From positions 1 through 64,000 of the forward strand of contig JAHEWK010000025.1 of NCBI GenBank assembly GCA_020740775.1: DNA of 64,000 nucleotides, written 5' to 3'. Under the pieces are notes generated by a model. It was not told the DNA's origin, ran no database searches, and saw nothing but the letters and a program-made list of their open reading frames with translations. Of the stretch, positions 21,420 through 35,407 are shown piece by piece; position 1 is the first letter of the stretch; each line of letters opens with the position of its first letter. This DNA comes from Ilyonectria destructans. Its lineage: Eukaryota > Ascomycota > Sordariomycetes > Hypocreales > Nectriaceae. Both the position numbers and the translations under genes were made by a program.

Positions 21420-23804
21420 TTATATGGCATCGTGTCTGTGAGAGCCGTCACGATTCCTGAGGCTGTAGCGGAATGTCTCTAGGTCCTTCATTATATGCTT
21501 GTACGTAGGCTGGCGATGTTGTGTGCGGCGTTTTGGGCATGGTGTTTCTGGCCCCTCATCCACTTCTTCCGACCAACTGAGCGGCGGCGAGGATCGTTCC
21601 CATGGCTGCAAATCTTGTGATGCCGTGATAATTTCGATATCATCGTCATCACCTGACTCACCTCTATCGTATATATCATTTTCGGGCTCGAGGAAGTTCT
21701 CGTTGGTGTCGTCTTCGTCGTTGAAGTCGCCGAAGTTGGTGGGGCTGAAGGAAGCATCACGTTCCAAGTCACGGCGTAACGCAGTCAGCTCTGTGGCCTC
21801 AGAAAGAGGTTTGGCTGCATAGTGAAGCTTGCGGATAGCTGCTTGAATACGAGGATCAGGCTTGGTATCGATGATGAAGCCGTCATTGCGTTGCCCAAGG
21901 AGGTCGAGATACTTTTGGCTGGAGTTTTCCATGTCTAGAAAGTGATCCTTCCGGCCAGTTAGCTCTAGCCACTTCTTAAATACAGGGACCTTCTTCATAA
22001 CGCCGTCAACTTCAACTTCTTTATTAGAAGATCGCCATTCTTCCCTCAGCTTATCCATCTCTTTCTTCAAGGTTGCCCGGTGGCCTCGTAGCTCGCGGCG
22101 ATGACTCTTTTCAGCCTCAACTCGGAGGGTCTCTTCCTGTTGCTGCCGGATCTCAGCTAAGCTCGAACTCGTGATAAAGCGGCCTTGGGGCTTGACTGAC
22201 TTGCCGCGGCGACGGACTCGTGATAAGCGGTCGATGCGTTCTGCGCGGTTATGACAGAAGGCAGCAACTTTGGCGTTGAGAACAGCAGCTTCGTGAACAA
22301 CTGAGCAGACCTGCCGAAGGGCAGCACGTGACGGCGAGCTCAGCAACTGACTGTATTTAGCATCAAGATGCTGTACGGTATCTGAGGCTCCTTGGAATCG
22401 CGTTTCTGGTGGGAGAAGTGACTCGTAGGCAGGGTCAACAGCCTCACGCTGCTTTCTCTGTGCCAACACCAACTTCGTGATTACCGGTATGCTATTTGGC
22501 GGGAAGAGACCGGTTTTCTCGAACCCTGACATGATGTTATGTGTGCTGAAGCCAGCATCAAAGATCTTTTGGAAGGCAGAGACGAAATCGATGCGGTTGA
22601 AGGCAAGGTTGCCTTCCTGAAGAGACTTGCGGATAGCTGCTTGGTGTGCGTTCTTTAACGGCTGAAAGACACCAACATCCATCGGCTGCATGATGTGGGT
22701 TGAATGCGGTGGCAGCATCACGATCAGGATGTCAAATTGGATGCAATATTCGATAAACTGGAAGGATGAGTGCCCTGTGAAGCCATCGATGACTAGAAGG
22801 CGCCAGATCTTCTCCTCTTCAGGATGGTAGTTAGGCGGCTCATTGACTGTGACTTCAGCAACGCCGTCAACACACTTCCACTCATCACAACCAAACCAGT
22901 CATTAAGTGTGACCCCGAGTCTCGAAGCTTGTGCTGACTTCATCCAGGAAACCCGGTTGAACTCGTGAAGCCAGTCAAATGTGACTTCGACGTTGCTGAA
23001 CGCTGTGTCTGTCCGTACGAACCGCATATTATCATCAGCTTCAACAGCGGCGAAGTTTTCCGTGGGAAATGACTTGAAGATAAGCCAGGGAGGAATAGAG
23101 TCTCCTACTGCGTTTCCTGCGCCGATGAGGGTGCAAGACTCACGATTAGCTGGATCCAGAACTTCAGGGCGAGAGGCACGCGTTGTGCGCACAATGAGGA
23201 CCTGTACGGTCTCTCGAAGGCAGCCGATTCGAAGGCCGGCTTCATCTTCATTCCAGATCTCTGAGGCGCCAATTCTCTTGGTTTTAATGAGTTCCTCAAG
23301 ATCCTTGAAGAACGTAGTCATATCAGCAATATCTGTCGATTCGAATGACTTCCGCGACTTCTCAACAGCCTTCAGGAACGAGCCACGAAGCTCTGGGTGG
23401 TCTTTGCGAAACTGGGGATACCAGGCCTTTGAGACTGGAGTCGATTCCGGGTCTCTTTGAAGCCGGAAGCTATTTGCAGCCGCCTCAACTTGCGGCTTGG
23501 AGGCAGGAAACCCGGCGCGTTCCATCCACCAAACGTACGCCGCGATGGCATCGCCTTCAGCAGGCGTCAACAACGTCGGGCGGCCTCGAGGCCGGGATGT
23601 ATCGAAAGAGTTGCTTTCCAGCTTCTTCAGCTGCCTATGGACTTCACTTGTGCTGACTTCATAGATGCGTGCGGCGGTACGAAGAGAGAGAGGGTTTTTC
23701 CTGACCCGAAGGCGGGCGTTGATGGCTCTCTGGCGCAGGATCTCGCGGGCGGCCTTTTGGCCTTGGATTTGCTTGATGGTATCGGCAGAAATCATCATGA
23801 ACAA
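21420..23804 (-). CDS. pogo/Fot1 transposase (DDE_1), intact
   Basis: A 794-residue uninterrupted frame. The N-terminus has a helix-turn-helix (LSLRTAARIYEVSTSEVHRQL) and a CENP-B-like second DNA-binding region. The catalytic core shows the three acidic positions: EIWNEDEAGLRIG, RLLVIDGFTGH and MQPMDVGVFQPLK. A long charged coiled-coil C-terminus follows (RVEAEKSHRRELRGHR). It would cut and insert the element at TA sites. The start may be ATG 23804 or the next Mets a few codons on. No introns needed. Confidence 0.92.
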   Translation of the reverse strand: MFMMISADTIKQIQGQKAAREILRQRAINARLRVRKNPLSLRTAARIYEVSTSEVHRQLKKLESNSFDTSRPRGRPTLLTPAEGDAIAAYVWWMERAGFPASKPQVEAAANSFRLQRDPESTPVSKAWYPQFRKDHPELRGSFLKAVEKSRKSFESTDIADMTTFFKDLEELIKTKRIGASEIWNEDEAGLRIGCLRETVQVLIVRTTRASRPEVLDPANRESCTLIGAGNAVGDSIPPWLIFKSFPTENFAAVEADDNMRFVRTDTAFSNVEVTFDWLHEFNRVSWMKSAQASRLGVTLNDWFGCDEWKCVDGVAEVTVNEPPNYHPEEEKIWRLLVIDGFTGHSSFQFIEYCIQFDILIVMLPPHSTHIMQPMDVGVFQPLKNAHQAAIRKSLQEGNLAFNRIDFVSAFQKIFDAGFSTHNIMSGFEKTGLFPPNSIPVITKLVLAQRKQREAVDPAYESLLPPETRFQGASDTVQHLDAKYSQLLSSPSRAALRQVCSVVHEAAVLNAKVAAFCHNRAERIDRLSRVRRRGKSVKPQGRFITSSSLAEIRQQQEETLRVEAEKSHRRELRGHRATLKKEMDKLREEWRSSNKEVEVDGVMKKVPVFKKWLELTGRKDHFLDMENSSQKYLDLLGQRNDGFIIDTKPDPRIQAAIRKLHYAAKPLSEATELTALRRDLERDASFSPTNFGDFNDEDDTNENFLEPENDIYDRGESGDDDDIEIITASQDLQPWERSSPPLSWSEEVDEGPETPCPKRRTQHRQPTYKHIMKDLETFRYSLRNRDGSHRHDAI

Positions 23805-23895
23805 ATTTGGTATGGATTACACCTCGTGGTGTCGATGAAATGATTGATTTTACGTAGTGAAGCGTTGATATTTACGACAGCTTGCGGTGGTGGGG

Positions 23896-23971
23896 TGTTC
23901 CAACTTTTTCTGACTGTTCCAGATTTTTCGGCCCTACTAAGTGGCGGAGCCACTTAGTAAGACCCTACGGG
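23896..23971 (-). repeat. pogo terminal inverted repeat, right
   Basis: Inverted copy of 21109-21184 with one visible mismatch (T/C). Confidence 0.92.
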
Positions 23972-24154
23972 TAAGTGGGCATGGATATGAGTATTCCACG
24001 TACTTAACTGTACCTTGCGGTCACTAATTGGGGAGCCACTTAGTTCTTTAAGTCCCACCCGGCATCGAAACTGAAAACCGTCGCTGTTCTCATATGCAAA
24101 CGCAGCATATCGGGCCAGATGCTCGTAAGGTCTGATATCGTCAGGGTTGGCCAT

Positions 24155-26427
24155 TGTTGGAGTTAGGAGCCTCTGATGTGAAATTGTCAAATGCGGGGAC
24201 CAGCATGGGTGATAAGACTGTACTCCCACACCAGGTTTATACCTTTAGTGGTTTCAGTCAGTCAGGTTAATAAGGTTACCTCCAAAAGAGAGTTGTGGGG
24301 AATGGATAATCACATGCATGATATTACAGTTGCAATAACATGTTAGAAATGATTGCAGCCTAAATTAATGTAGCTAGTCTAGCTAGTCTCGTTTGGCAGA
24401 GGCGGGGCGTGACATCACAGGAGGCTTCGGTACCTGAAGACGACTCCGGTAAGAAAGCTTCGAGAGCTTCAGGCAAGCTTTCAGAGAGCACGGCCTTGCC
24501 GAAGGCTGGTCTGGACTCGGCCCGGACGTTGTTTGCAGTGTGGCTAACAGACGGACCGTCTGACAGACCGTCTGACAGACCATCTTCAGAACGCAGACCG
24601 ACCGACCGGCAATTGTCATCAGACCGACCGACCGGAGCTGCCGGTCGGATTGGGTGGTCTGAGTTGGCCTGGGTTAGGGGTTTCCAGGGCTCCCATTGGC
24701 CGACTCAGCCTTAACGCGCCCGTACCACCCCCACTCTTTTTGCGGGTGCGAGTTCGCAGTGCCAAATTAAGTGGGGTGTGGCAAGGGTAGCCAATGAGGG
24801 CATCAGCTAATCAGACCCAGACCGACCAGGTTGCTCACCCAGACAGACAGGCCGGTCTGGGTCGGTCGGTCTGTTAGCCACACTGGTTGCTTGTGGAGTG
24901 GCGTAGCGTTTGGCGCCACGCTAAAGCCAACTTGTATTTCTGGTAAACTCCGGGGAGGGAAGTATGGCATAACTCGAGCGAAGTGATCAACATAGAATGC
25001 TGAACGACTTTCAGGTTGAACATCACTATAGGAGTAGCGCTCTAGGGTTGGAGGCTGGAGCGGTTGAGTGTCGCGAGATTGGATTCGATTCCTAGTAGAT
25101 CTGACTATACCTTCAAGTTAGCATAACATCTCGTCGGGTCCTCTTCTGTACAATTTAGCACCTAATGTGCAATCTCCAGCCTGGTAGCCCCCGTCGTCGA
25201 GAAGAAAATTAAGAATGAGCAAAACGCCGACCATCGCTATGGAGAGAGCGATGAGCGCCAGGGTTTCGGTGTATTTCCAGATTTCCGCGGCGCGAAAGCA
25301 TCAATGTCTTGGGCAGCGTCTATTACATCAAACACGAGATGCTACTGGCACAACAGGTAGACAGGCGAGTTATTTGCTAGAATAGCTACTGATACGATTG
25401 TTATCACACGAGGTGTTGGTCTTTCCTGTGGCTAAAGTGGCCCTGTCCACTCCTGGCCTGTGCACCACTGGGGCAGCAACGGCACCGATGTATCGTTGAC
25501 GGCGGAAGCCATGTGAAAGTGACAGATACCAATCCTAACGCCACGGGCCGCTGATATCCAGACGTCATGCAAGCGTGACATCTGCTGCTCTTAGCGCTTG
25601 AGAGACGAAAACCTTCTGGGTGGGTCCATGAATCGTAATATCGTGGGCCACGGTCGCTTCATAGGGATGAAGCATTCAGAGGACAAAAGTTGAAAGGGGC
25701 GTGGATTGATTTTGAGCCAGGTGGCACTCTTCCGTTCGCATTCCCGGAGAGCCCGGTGCGGGGAAGCAGGTACTGGGGCTGCTACACTGTCACCGACGCT
25801 CTCCCTACATAGTACATGATGCATTTTGGATGCCATTTTGTGGCTTGCGGAAGGCCGGCACATCGCCCCGGCGGAGCTATCCGGTGCCGGTTGTGTTTGC
25901 GCTACTGTCCGTTCCCCCGCATTCTGCAGTTGGGCCGCTGGGTGCCGGCATGGTCCTGGGTCAGTGACGAACTATGGCGAGAAGACAGTGTTTCTAGCAC
26001 TGACGAGAATCCTCGGCCATCAACTTTGGTTATGTGCCGTTGCCGTCGTCTCTACGCCATAGTGCCGGCCTGACCTTAGCATCCGGTGACAGGGCTGAGA
26101 TGGTATGCTACTCGACAATTCAGCAGCAAAAGGAACCCGAATCCCAACCGACTTTGCGCAGAGCATGCGTCCTGTTAGCCTTTCATGGATCATTATTTAC
26201 AAAGAAGCTCCTCCGTATGCTCCCATCTCCCCCATAAGTGTTTCGTTGCGAAACAATTATCGGCTCCTAAAAAAAGCCTGCTTTGAAACGAGAAAGTAAG
26301 AGAAATGACCTTTTATTTTATGCAAGCTGTCAGGAATTCGTGACCGGGCCACCCAGGAGGAAGTCGAGGTCACTGCCGTGCCCATTCTGCGACCGTTGCT
26401 CTTTTTCCGCCAGCTGGTCAAGAAGCG
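24155..26427. other. intergenic with a MITE; no host gene seen
   Basis: Between the lipase start and the second regulator. Apart from the MITE at 24536-24885 I find no frame with recognisable motifs. A frame rich in Ser/Lys/Asp runs into the MITE from the left (24409-24535) but is unsupported. Confidence 0.45.
24536..24885. mobile_element. hAT-type MITE, 350 bp
   Basis: The ends are CAGTGTGGCTAACAGAC and its inverse. Flanking 8-mers GTTGTTTG (24528-24535) and GTTGCTTG (24886-24893) match at 7 of 8 positions, fitting a slightly decayed hAT duplication. The inside is built of GACCGACCG and CAGACCGTCTG words and has no coding capacity. An inverted sister copy lies at 55173-55772. Confidence 0.88.
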
Positions 26428-29243
<2,816 letters not shown>

Positions 29244-29459
29244 CGAGACGGAAGATGGGAGACAGGACGGGCGAGATGGTGTTGATGACCAGAAGCAGGG
29301 TGAGTCGTGCTCGGAAGATGGATGGCCAAACAGGGTTGACCGGTTGACCAGCCCCGGAGGCCAAAATGGTGCCGAACCCCAGTCGATGGTCTCATTTTCG
29401 AGGTTGCTGGTGCGGGGGTGTCGCTTGTCTACTTTGTAGGGCTTGCTCTGGCGGACCAT

Positions 29460-30244
29460 GGTCGTCCAGTACAGAATTAGTACACCGAGTTGGCGCCTCG
29501 GCCAGCCTGGCGATTGGAGCGCACCCCAGGACGAGCTTACGAAGAGGAGAAGGCCCCGCATGATGGAGGACATAATTTCAATTGCGTATTTAAAGTTCGT
29601 TAGTGGCATATGTGCCCGTAATTTTTTCTAAAATTTTACAAGTTTTGCGCACGATAAACATCACCCCCCCTCCTGTACACGGAGGCAAAGTGCACGGCTA
29701 GGACGCTCTGCGCCCGCAGAAATAACATAGTAGCAATCGGGGCGGCCGTGGGGGTCAGTAAGGTATTTTGAAGCGCACAGGGGCCCAAGCGAAGCTGAAC
29801 AAAATCTCACCCCCTTCCGTCCGCTGTATGTATTCCGGTGCCAGTGGGTTCATCGGTCTATGCGGGTCGGTAGATAAGCCGACTGGAATGCAAGGCTGGT
29901 AGCTTCGTGGACTGGCCAAACGAGGGTCCAAGGGTCGGCACAGACATTTCGCTTAGAGAGGATGAATATTGAAGTATCTAGTTAGCGGTCTACTTAGAGC
30001 AGCGGCTTGGAGCGATGCCTATCTCAGAAGTGAGCCGCCACGAATCGGGTAGGAATTCATGTGGGCCTACTCCGTAGTAATGCTACCGGTAGTTATGTTC
30101 TGGGAAACCTGTCCCTGGTGGGACAGGCAGTGGCATCTAGTTCATTTACAAGGGAAGACTGGTCTGTACAATCAGGTTGATTATTGATGTGCCACAATGT
30201 CGAGTTGGATACCAATTCATATTTTGTCAGGTTTGGAAAGAGTA
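29460..30244. other. intergenic, upstream of the regulator
   Basis: Contains the promoter region of the minus-strand regulator. I see no other gene. Confidence 0.4.
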
Positions 30245-30649
30245 CAGTGGGGCTGCGAAAGTTACGACACCCCCCAAGTCAACCCGGTGTCACAGTACCT
30301 CCACCAAATGAAGGCCTCAGGTTTATTTAATTCTAGCAAAATTAAATAAATATCAAGTAAATATTTATATATATCAATCTGTAGCCTATTGAATGGGGCT
30401 TCCAGCGGCATCTTCAATATTTTGTATACCAGCCATGTGCGTGAACTACAGCCTGCATCCTGCGTTTCATCAAAAAGATCAGGTTTGGCAGCACCTCCAG
30501 CTTAATCTCTTCCCACAGCTCAATCGCAGCTTCAATAAGCTGCTGCTTGGATTCCTCGTTTTTTGGCATCGTCGAGAGCTCAGGATATCGCTTGCAGATC
30601 CTTGTTTTGAGTATTGCCCATAGATTTTCAATGGGGTTGAGATTCGGGC

Positions 30650-30845
30650 TGTGACGGGAACGTCCGGAGCGCTGGACCCAGGGTGGGGTCGATACGTAGC
30701 TAGGGCGCACGGGGCAGGCCACAGGGACTATCATACGCATCTACGCGTCTATGCGCCTGCCCGCTTTCTCTCTTTCCTCTCCATCGTAGTATTCTTGCAA
30801 TACAGTGGCATTACCTCTTGAGTTGATCTCATCTGGCCCGTGACA
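30650..30845. repeat. solo LTR inside the Tc1 element
   Basis: A 196-bp repeat begins TGTGACGGG and ends CCCGTGACA, with 5-bp duplications CGGGC at 30645-30649 and 30846-30850. It splits the PYSP-NLNP motif of the transposase exactly; removing it with one duplication restores the motif. Family unknown; no other copy seen. Confidence 0.85.
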
Positions 30846-31169
30846 CGGGCTGTAGGGCGGCCAGTCTATGATCTCGGCCCTTCTGTTCTCGCACCATTCT
30901 AGCAGCCAGCTCATCATCAATCGCGACCGAAAAAGAGGGGAATTATCGTGCTGAAAGTGGCTATTTCTAGTGACAATTCGAGCAAGGTATTGCTGCAGGC
31001 ATTCAAGCAGAACTCGCGCCATAACGCCGCCACGATCAGAATCCGGATCGCCGTAAAGAGGGACTATTGGAAGGCGCCTGCGATAGTTGAAGGCGCTGAA
31101 AAACATCTGCGAATGCTTCGTTGGAGTGACTCGGGTCTGAGCATTCTTTCTGAATAGTCTCTCATGCTA

Positions 31170-31648
31170 GTGAGTAGGGGATTTACTGTCTTTCGAGATG
31201 TTGGTCATTTGATCAGATCCTTGCCGCGGCTAGGGCTAAGACTGCTGCAGCTTCCTCCAACAGGAAAAGCTGCACTGCACAGGGACTAGTGGCCTGACCC
31301 ATTGGGACCATAAAAGAGCTTTGGATGTGTAGATAGAAGCAAGGAAGAAGCATCCCTCTTTAAAGATCATCACTAGGATAGCTGTCTGGCTACGCCCTCA
31401 GTCATGATCAGTCTTCAGCTCAATTTACAGTCTTTCTAGCCCATTTCTTCAGTCTCTTTTAGTGAACCGTTTGATCAAATGGTACTGAATGCAGTAGCCA
31501 TTGGTCCTATTCATTTGATCTATCTTTCCTGCCTTTGGTCCCGACCCCTATCTGCTATAGCAAACACATCACTCCTTCAGTCATCACACAAGCTGCTTTT
31601 GGGTGGGTTGTGTGTTTCTAGTGTCTCTTGTCCCCGCCCACCACTCAC
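31170..31648. mobile_element. small TA-flanked MITE inside the Tc1 element
   Basis: The ends GTGAGTAGGGG and the inverse of CCACCACTCAC form short imperfect terminal repeats, with TA at 31168-31169 and 31649-31650. No coding capacity. It interrupts the transposase between the first Asp motif and the FQHDNSP region. Confidence 0.6.
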
Positions 31649-32311
31649 TAGGAACGGTCAGGGAGGTCACAATTGCAAAGAGATAACATGCCGGCTTACA
31701 GAAGCACCAAGTGCGTCTCTGGCCCTTGCCTCGGGCTACGATAACTTTATCCGAGAAGGTCCAAGACTCCCAGAAATCTGTAGACATATGCATGTATCGC
31801 CTAGCAAAGCGAAGGCGTTTTCTGGCCGTAGCCTCGCCGATAAAGGGCCGGCTAAGTGACTTGAAATGCATAATGCCCTCGCTTCTTAGGAACGCTAGAA
31901 TCGTCTTCCTAGAGCAGCTCAATCCTGCCTCCTCAATCAATTCCTTGATTTGGATATAAGGGTCATTGTCTATAACTCTCAGTATTTGTATTTTTTCCTG
32001 ATTTCCTAGCTTGCGCGGCCGGCCGGGCCTGAGTTGATCTTGACCACTCTTTTAGTCTCGATACTGCCGTACCACACCGTAAATCGCGTGCCGACTTAGC
32101 CCCTCTTCGCGTGCGATTGCGGCGGCGGACACACCCTAATTGTACCTCCAAACAATCCTCGTTCTCGTATGAGGTGAATGATGTACTTGCGACACCATTC
32201 TGACTTAATTTGGCTGCGCAATGAGTCGTTGAAGTTGAGTGTTGATTATGGTGTAGGTAGAGGGAAGTGGGGTACATGAAAATGTGTCGTAACTTTTGGC
32301 CCCCCACTGTA

Positions 32312-33559
32312 TGAGACCTCTGCGACAGCGGCCTTCACTGCCCGCCCCCCGGTGAATTGCTCCCCGAATTGACTGAACCTCACAGCCCACCCATCAAAGA
32401 ACTGAGGCAAGAAGCTGACTTGGTGATCCTCCTCTTCTTGGGCGTTGCTTAATTACCACTCAACTGCACACGTCACAAACTTCACAAGTGCCAGTCTAAT
32501 TAGTGGCTAGCTGGAAAAAAGGTCTGTTTAGTATATCCATCCGTGTTAATGCACATGATAAGCGAGTGGCTCAGACAAGCGACTGGCGCACCTAACCATA
32601 CCTTTACTACCAAATATCAAAATAAAACAACATAACCATACCTCTCCTACCCGTGGTGGCTAGGCCAAGTCTCCAAGCGACATGGAGCGAGCGGCACTTT
32701 TGCTTAGGTCTAACAGCCAACCGTGTGTAGAAAGCTTAATATCGAGCAATTAGACTGCCGTGATTGGCCGCATCATGGCATGGCTAACCAACCTCCATTA
32801 CACTGGCCGTCTAGGGTAGCACAGTTTGTAATACCCCATCATTAGGATCCAGGGCTCGGAGTGGCGCCGCTTGCACTTTTTTATTTATTTCTTCATGAAG
32901 ACATTGTCTATAGGAACCCTGGGAGATCTAATTACTTCGTACATGGGGCTTCGTTATGGAGCACCTGCGTTTTTGAGTTTCGGCGTCCACTTCTCCAACT
33001 GGCATGGCGTCTTACTGAGCGGCGCTCAACTTGCCGCCTCCGAAATTGGCCCGACGCCTTGGTCAGACGGAGAGAACAGCGGAAATCTCCACCACAATCG
33101 GAATCGGAAAGCCCTCTGCGGCCCCGATCATCTCCGCCCGAATTGTCCCACTTTTGCCTGGTCTCTCTTGTCTCAAACCGTCGACAGCAGCGCCGGCCAA
33201 GGTGGTGGGGACCCGCGGCGCCTTGGCGAACTGTTATTCTTTGGGGAAGGGTTGGGGTCTGGGGACATGTATCAGAGCAATTCATACAATATACCCTAAC
33301 TTTTCACCCTTCCGGTAAGCCCGTCGATAGATGTGCAGGAAACACATCGCAACGCCTGCTGTTGGGTATGAAGGTATGAATAGAAACCTCGTGGAATGCC
33401 GCAATGTCGCCTAGCACCAGTAGAATGCCCTTCTTTTGCTCCCATCCTCTTCTAAAATAAAGAAGAAAAAATCTCGCCATGCCCACTTGGTGGGGAGTGT
33501 CCGAGAGGGGCGCAAACGGTGAGAGAACGTAAGCCCACTCTCGTGGGCTTTTTAAGAGA
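32312..33559. other. intergenic, no gene seen
   Basis: Overlapping open frames at 32861-33379 on both strands lack motifs and intron logic; I do not support any of them. Confidence 0.45.
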
Positions 33560-34975
33560 GGTAAAAGCTGCAGCTTGAACTCTCGCCCTGAACCTTCACC
33601 ACTGCCGCCTCGATGTTGGCACCATGATCGAGAAATGCCTTAACCATCTCGCAGTTTCCTGTTAACGCTGCCGTCATCAAAACAGTTACTCCTTCGGGGC
33701 CCGGCTCTTCAATGTTGGCGGTGCCGTGACTACCGTGATATTTGCCGTGATCGCGGCTATATGTAGTGCTGTGAGTCCACCACTCGTCCTAGCGGTGAGT
33801 GAGGAGGGCCTTGACGGTCTCCGAGCCACCGTTATGTGCGGCGATCAACAACGAGGTCCTACCCTCATTGCTCACAGCATTTGGATCTGAAGAAGGATGT
33901 TGGCCAGCACAGGGGTCGCCTGCTCTGCCGCCAAAAACAATGGCGTCTAGCCATTCTCCCGTTTATTAGAAGGGCTAGCCCCGTGATGAAGGAGCAGGTT
34001 GACGACATCCACAGCGTCTTCCTGTACCGCAATGTGAAGAGGAGAATCACCGGCGGGAGTTCGGCTCTTCAGATCGGCTCCTCGTTCGATCTCTACTTTA
34101 CAGTTGCGATAGCGTCTTGATCTTGCGCATTTAGTGAACGTCGGCGACAACTGGCTGCCTCGAGGATTGCGACATGTAGCGGCTCCCAACCGTCTCCATT
34201 TGATTGAGTAAGGTCGGCACCGTTGTCAAGCAAGAGGGCTACCGCCCTGAAATAAGCACGGCCTACTGCTGTTTCTAATGCAAAAGATCCGTCCGCGCTC
34301 ACAGCATTGACATAAGCTCCGCTCCTTAGAAGAAGATCTGCAACCTCAACAGAGTTCTGCCCCGCGGCGTGGAGAAGCGGCTGCCGCCGATGGATATCCT
34401 CTGTTGATACACAGGCACCGTGATCGATCAACGTCTTGGCCACCCCCACAGCATTCACCAGTGCTGCCCGCGATAGTGGGGTGTAACCAAAAGAGTCCTT
34501 CAGCTCGGGGTCGACTCCATCTATAGAGAGGAAAAGCCGGACAATGCCCTCCTGGTTCTGCTCGCTGCAAGACTAAGTAAACGTTTGGAGTGGCATACAG
34601 CGCCAACGTCGATCTGTTGCAAGGAGCTAAGATATGATTGGTTGTAGCAGACCCGCAATAGGGGCTCCGCTTCAGCGTACTAAACGGCTGACCGCCACGG
34701 TTCCCTTTGAAGAAAAGCAAGGCTCTTTCAATCTCTCTACCGTATGCGCTTATTGGGCAAAATCGCGCACACCGTGATACGATCCCAGCCGCAATGCATG
34801 GCGAAGCGTCCCTTCGCTTCCTTATTCGGCTGCCCATTCCAGGGGGGAATCCTCCGTGGGCTGGCACAGGCCTAGACCCGAGGCTCATTTCAGCATGTTG
34901 AGTCCCGTGGATCGCCTTACGGCCATAGGGCGGAGAGCCATGACCATGACCTTTGCGGGCCTGTCCATTGGCCAA
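33560..34975 (-). pseudogene. ankyrin-repeat protein gene, decayed
   Basis: Ankyrin units are scattered over three minus-strand frames. Examples are VAKTLIDHGACVSTEDI, VEVADLLLRSGAYVNAVSADG and AVALLLDNGADLTQSNGDGWEPLH (34458-34150), then AGDSPLHIAVQEDAVDVVNLLLHHGASP (34080-33970). Further units with stops between follow, such as GRTSLLIAAHNGGSETVKALL and CEMVKAFLDHGANIEA (to about 33600). Frame changes and stops separate the blocks, so it is a relic. Such proteins mediate protein contacts. No partner domain (NACHT, heterokaryon type) is visible upstream. Confidence 0.8.
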
Positions 34976-35263
34976 CCGGAGCTCAGCTCCTCCTCGCTCC
35001 TTGGTTTCAGGGCTGATCCCCCCTTAATAGGACGCTCCTAAAGTCAGCCTCAGATTAGACTTAATTTGGACCGCTCCAGAAGAGCCTGCCTAGCGTACGG
35101 TCGCAGTTGATCCGAGTCTGGATAAGCGCTAGCATGGTGTCTGGTCTTGGTGTCTGAGACAGCTAACCAAGGCTGTTGCCAGTCCCGGCCAAGCTGTGTT
35201 GTATTCTGGGGAAGCTATCTGAAGCTTGAGAGTGAGGGCTTGAACGTTGTCGCAGCCCGATGG

Positions 35264-35269
35264 TATAAA
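35264..35269 (+). promoter_or_regulatory. TATA box (TATAAA)
   Basis: TATAAA lies 139 bp before the ATG at 35408 and is followed by a long CT-rich leader (35280-35400), a common layout for strongly expressed fungal genes. Confidence 0.6.
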
Positions 35270-35407
35270 GTGGCCTTGTTCTCCTCGTCCTGGGAGTCTG
35301 TCCTCACTCACTCGACTCTCATTCCAGTCTACTTCTTCCTCTCTACTTCTTCTTCATTCAAAGACTCTTCCACCTATCCCCCTAATACACACATCACATC
35401 CGTCAAG

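Larger units (their letters stand above)
21109..23971 (-). mobile_element. complete pogo/Fot1-type transposon
   Basis: Terminal inverted repeats of 76 bp (21109-21184 and 23896-23971), with one mismatch by eye, begin CCCGTAGGG. They are flanked by TA duplications at 21107-21108 and 23972-23973. Inside each repeat ACTAAGTGGC-TCC-GCCACTTAGT forms a perfect 10-bp hairpin stem. A single long intact transposase frame fills the element. Termini and frame are undamaged, so it is probably young and possibly active. Confidence 0.92.
20414..24154 (-). pseudogene. class-3 lipase gene, split by a pogo transposon
   Basis: The N-terminal exon starts at 24154 (MANPDDIRPYEHLARYAAFAYE). After the transposon at 21109-23971 the frame resumes at 21106 with IREGDNEDVTLVIAFRGTDFP, the lipase-3 core, then VLVHEGFLHDF and the nucleophile elbow GHSLGGALATL, then PSDPVPNIPN. 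An intron with donor GTGACC (24013) and acceptor TTAG would join the halves in phase; the transposon sits at the TA inside that acceptor. A later shift is likely near 20590, where the expected WHVGVHVGQELELPA appears in another frame. The enzyme would hydrolyse acylglycerols. The gene is inactive as it stands. Confidence 0.75.
30414..31940 (-). pseudogene. Tc1-like transposase, fragmented
   Basis: In coding order: RKTILAFLRSEGIMHFKSLSRPF and SWTFSDKVIVARG (first catalytic Asp motif) near 31940-31720; then FQHDNSP and IIDWPPYSP near 30950-30850; then SPNLNPIENLW near 30645 and the C-terminal MQAVVHAHGWYTKY. The pieces are separated by the two insertions and by stops and shifts. Not functional. 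Confidence 0.87.
30245..32309 (-). mobile_element. Tc1/mariner element, decayed, with two nested insertions
   Basis: The ends are imperfect inverted repeats (CAGTGGGGCTGCGAAAGTTACGACAC and CAGTGGGGGGCCAAAAGTTACGACAC), flanked by TA at 30243-30244 and 32310-32311. The inside holds a broken transposase. A solo LTR (30650-30845) and a small TA-flanked MITE (31170-31648) are inserted in it. Confidence 0.88.

Noticed and set aside
24536..24885. CRISPR-like or satellite array from repeated GACCGACCG words
   Set aside because: Units are irregular and lie within a MITE bounded by inverted ends and a near-perfect 8-bp duplication; CRISPR is not expected in a fungus.
32861..33379. Overlapping frames of 142 and 172 aa
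   Set aside because: Mutually overlapping, no conserved motifs, no promoter evidence.
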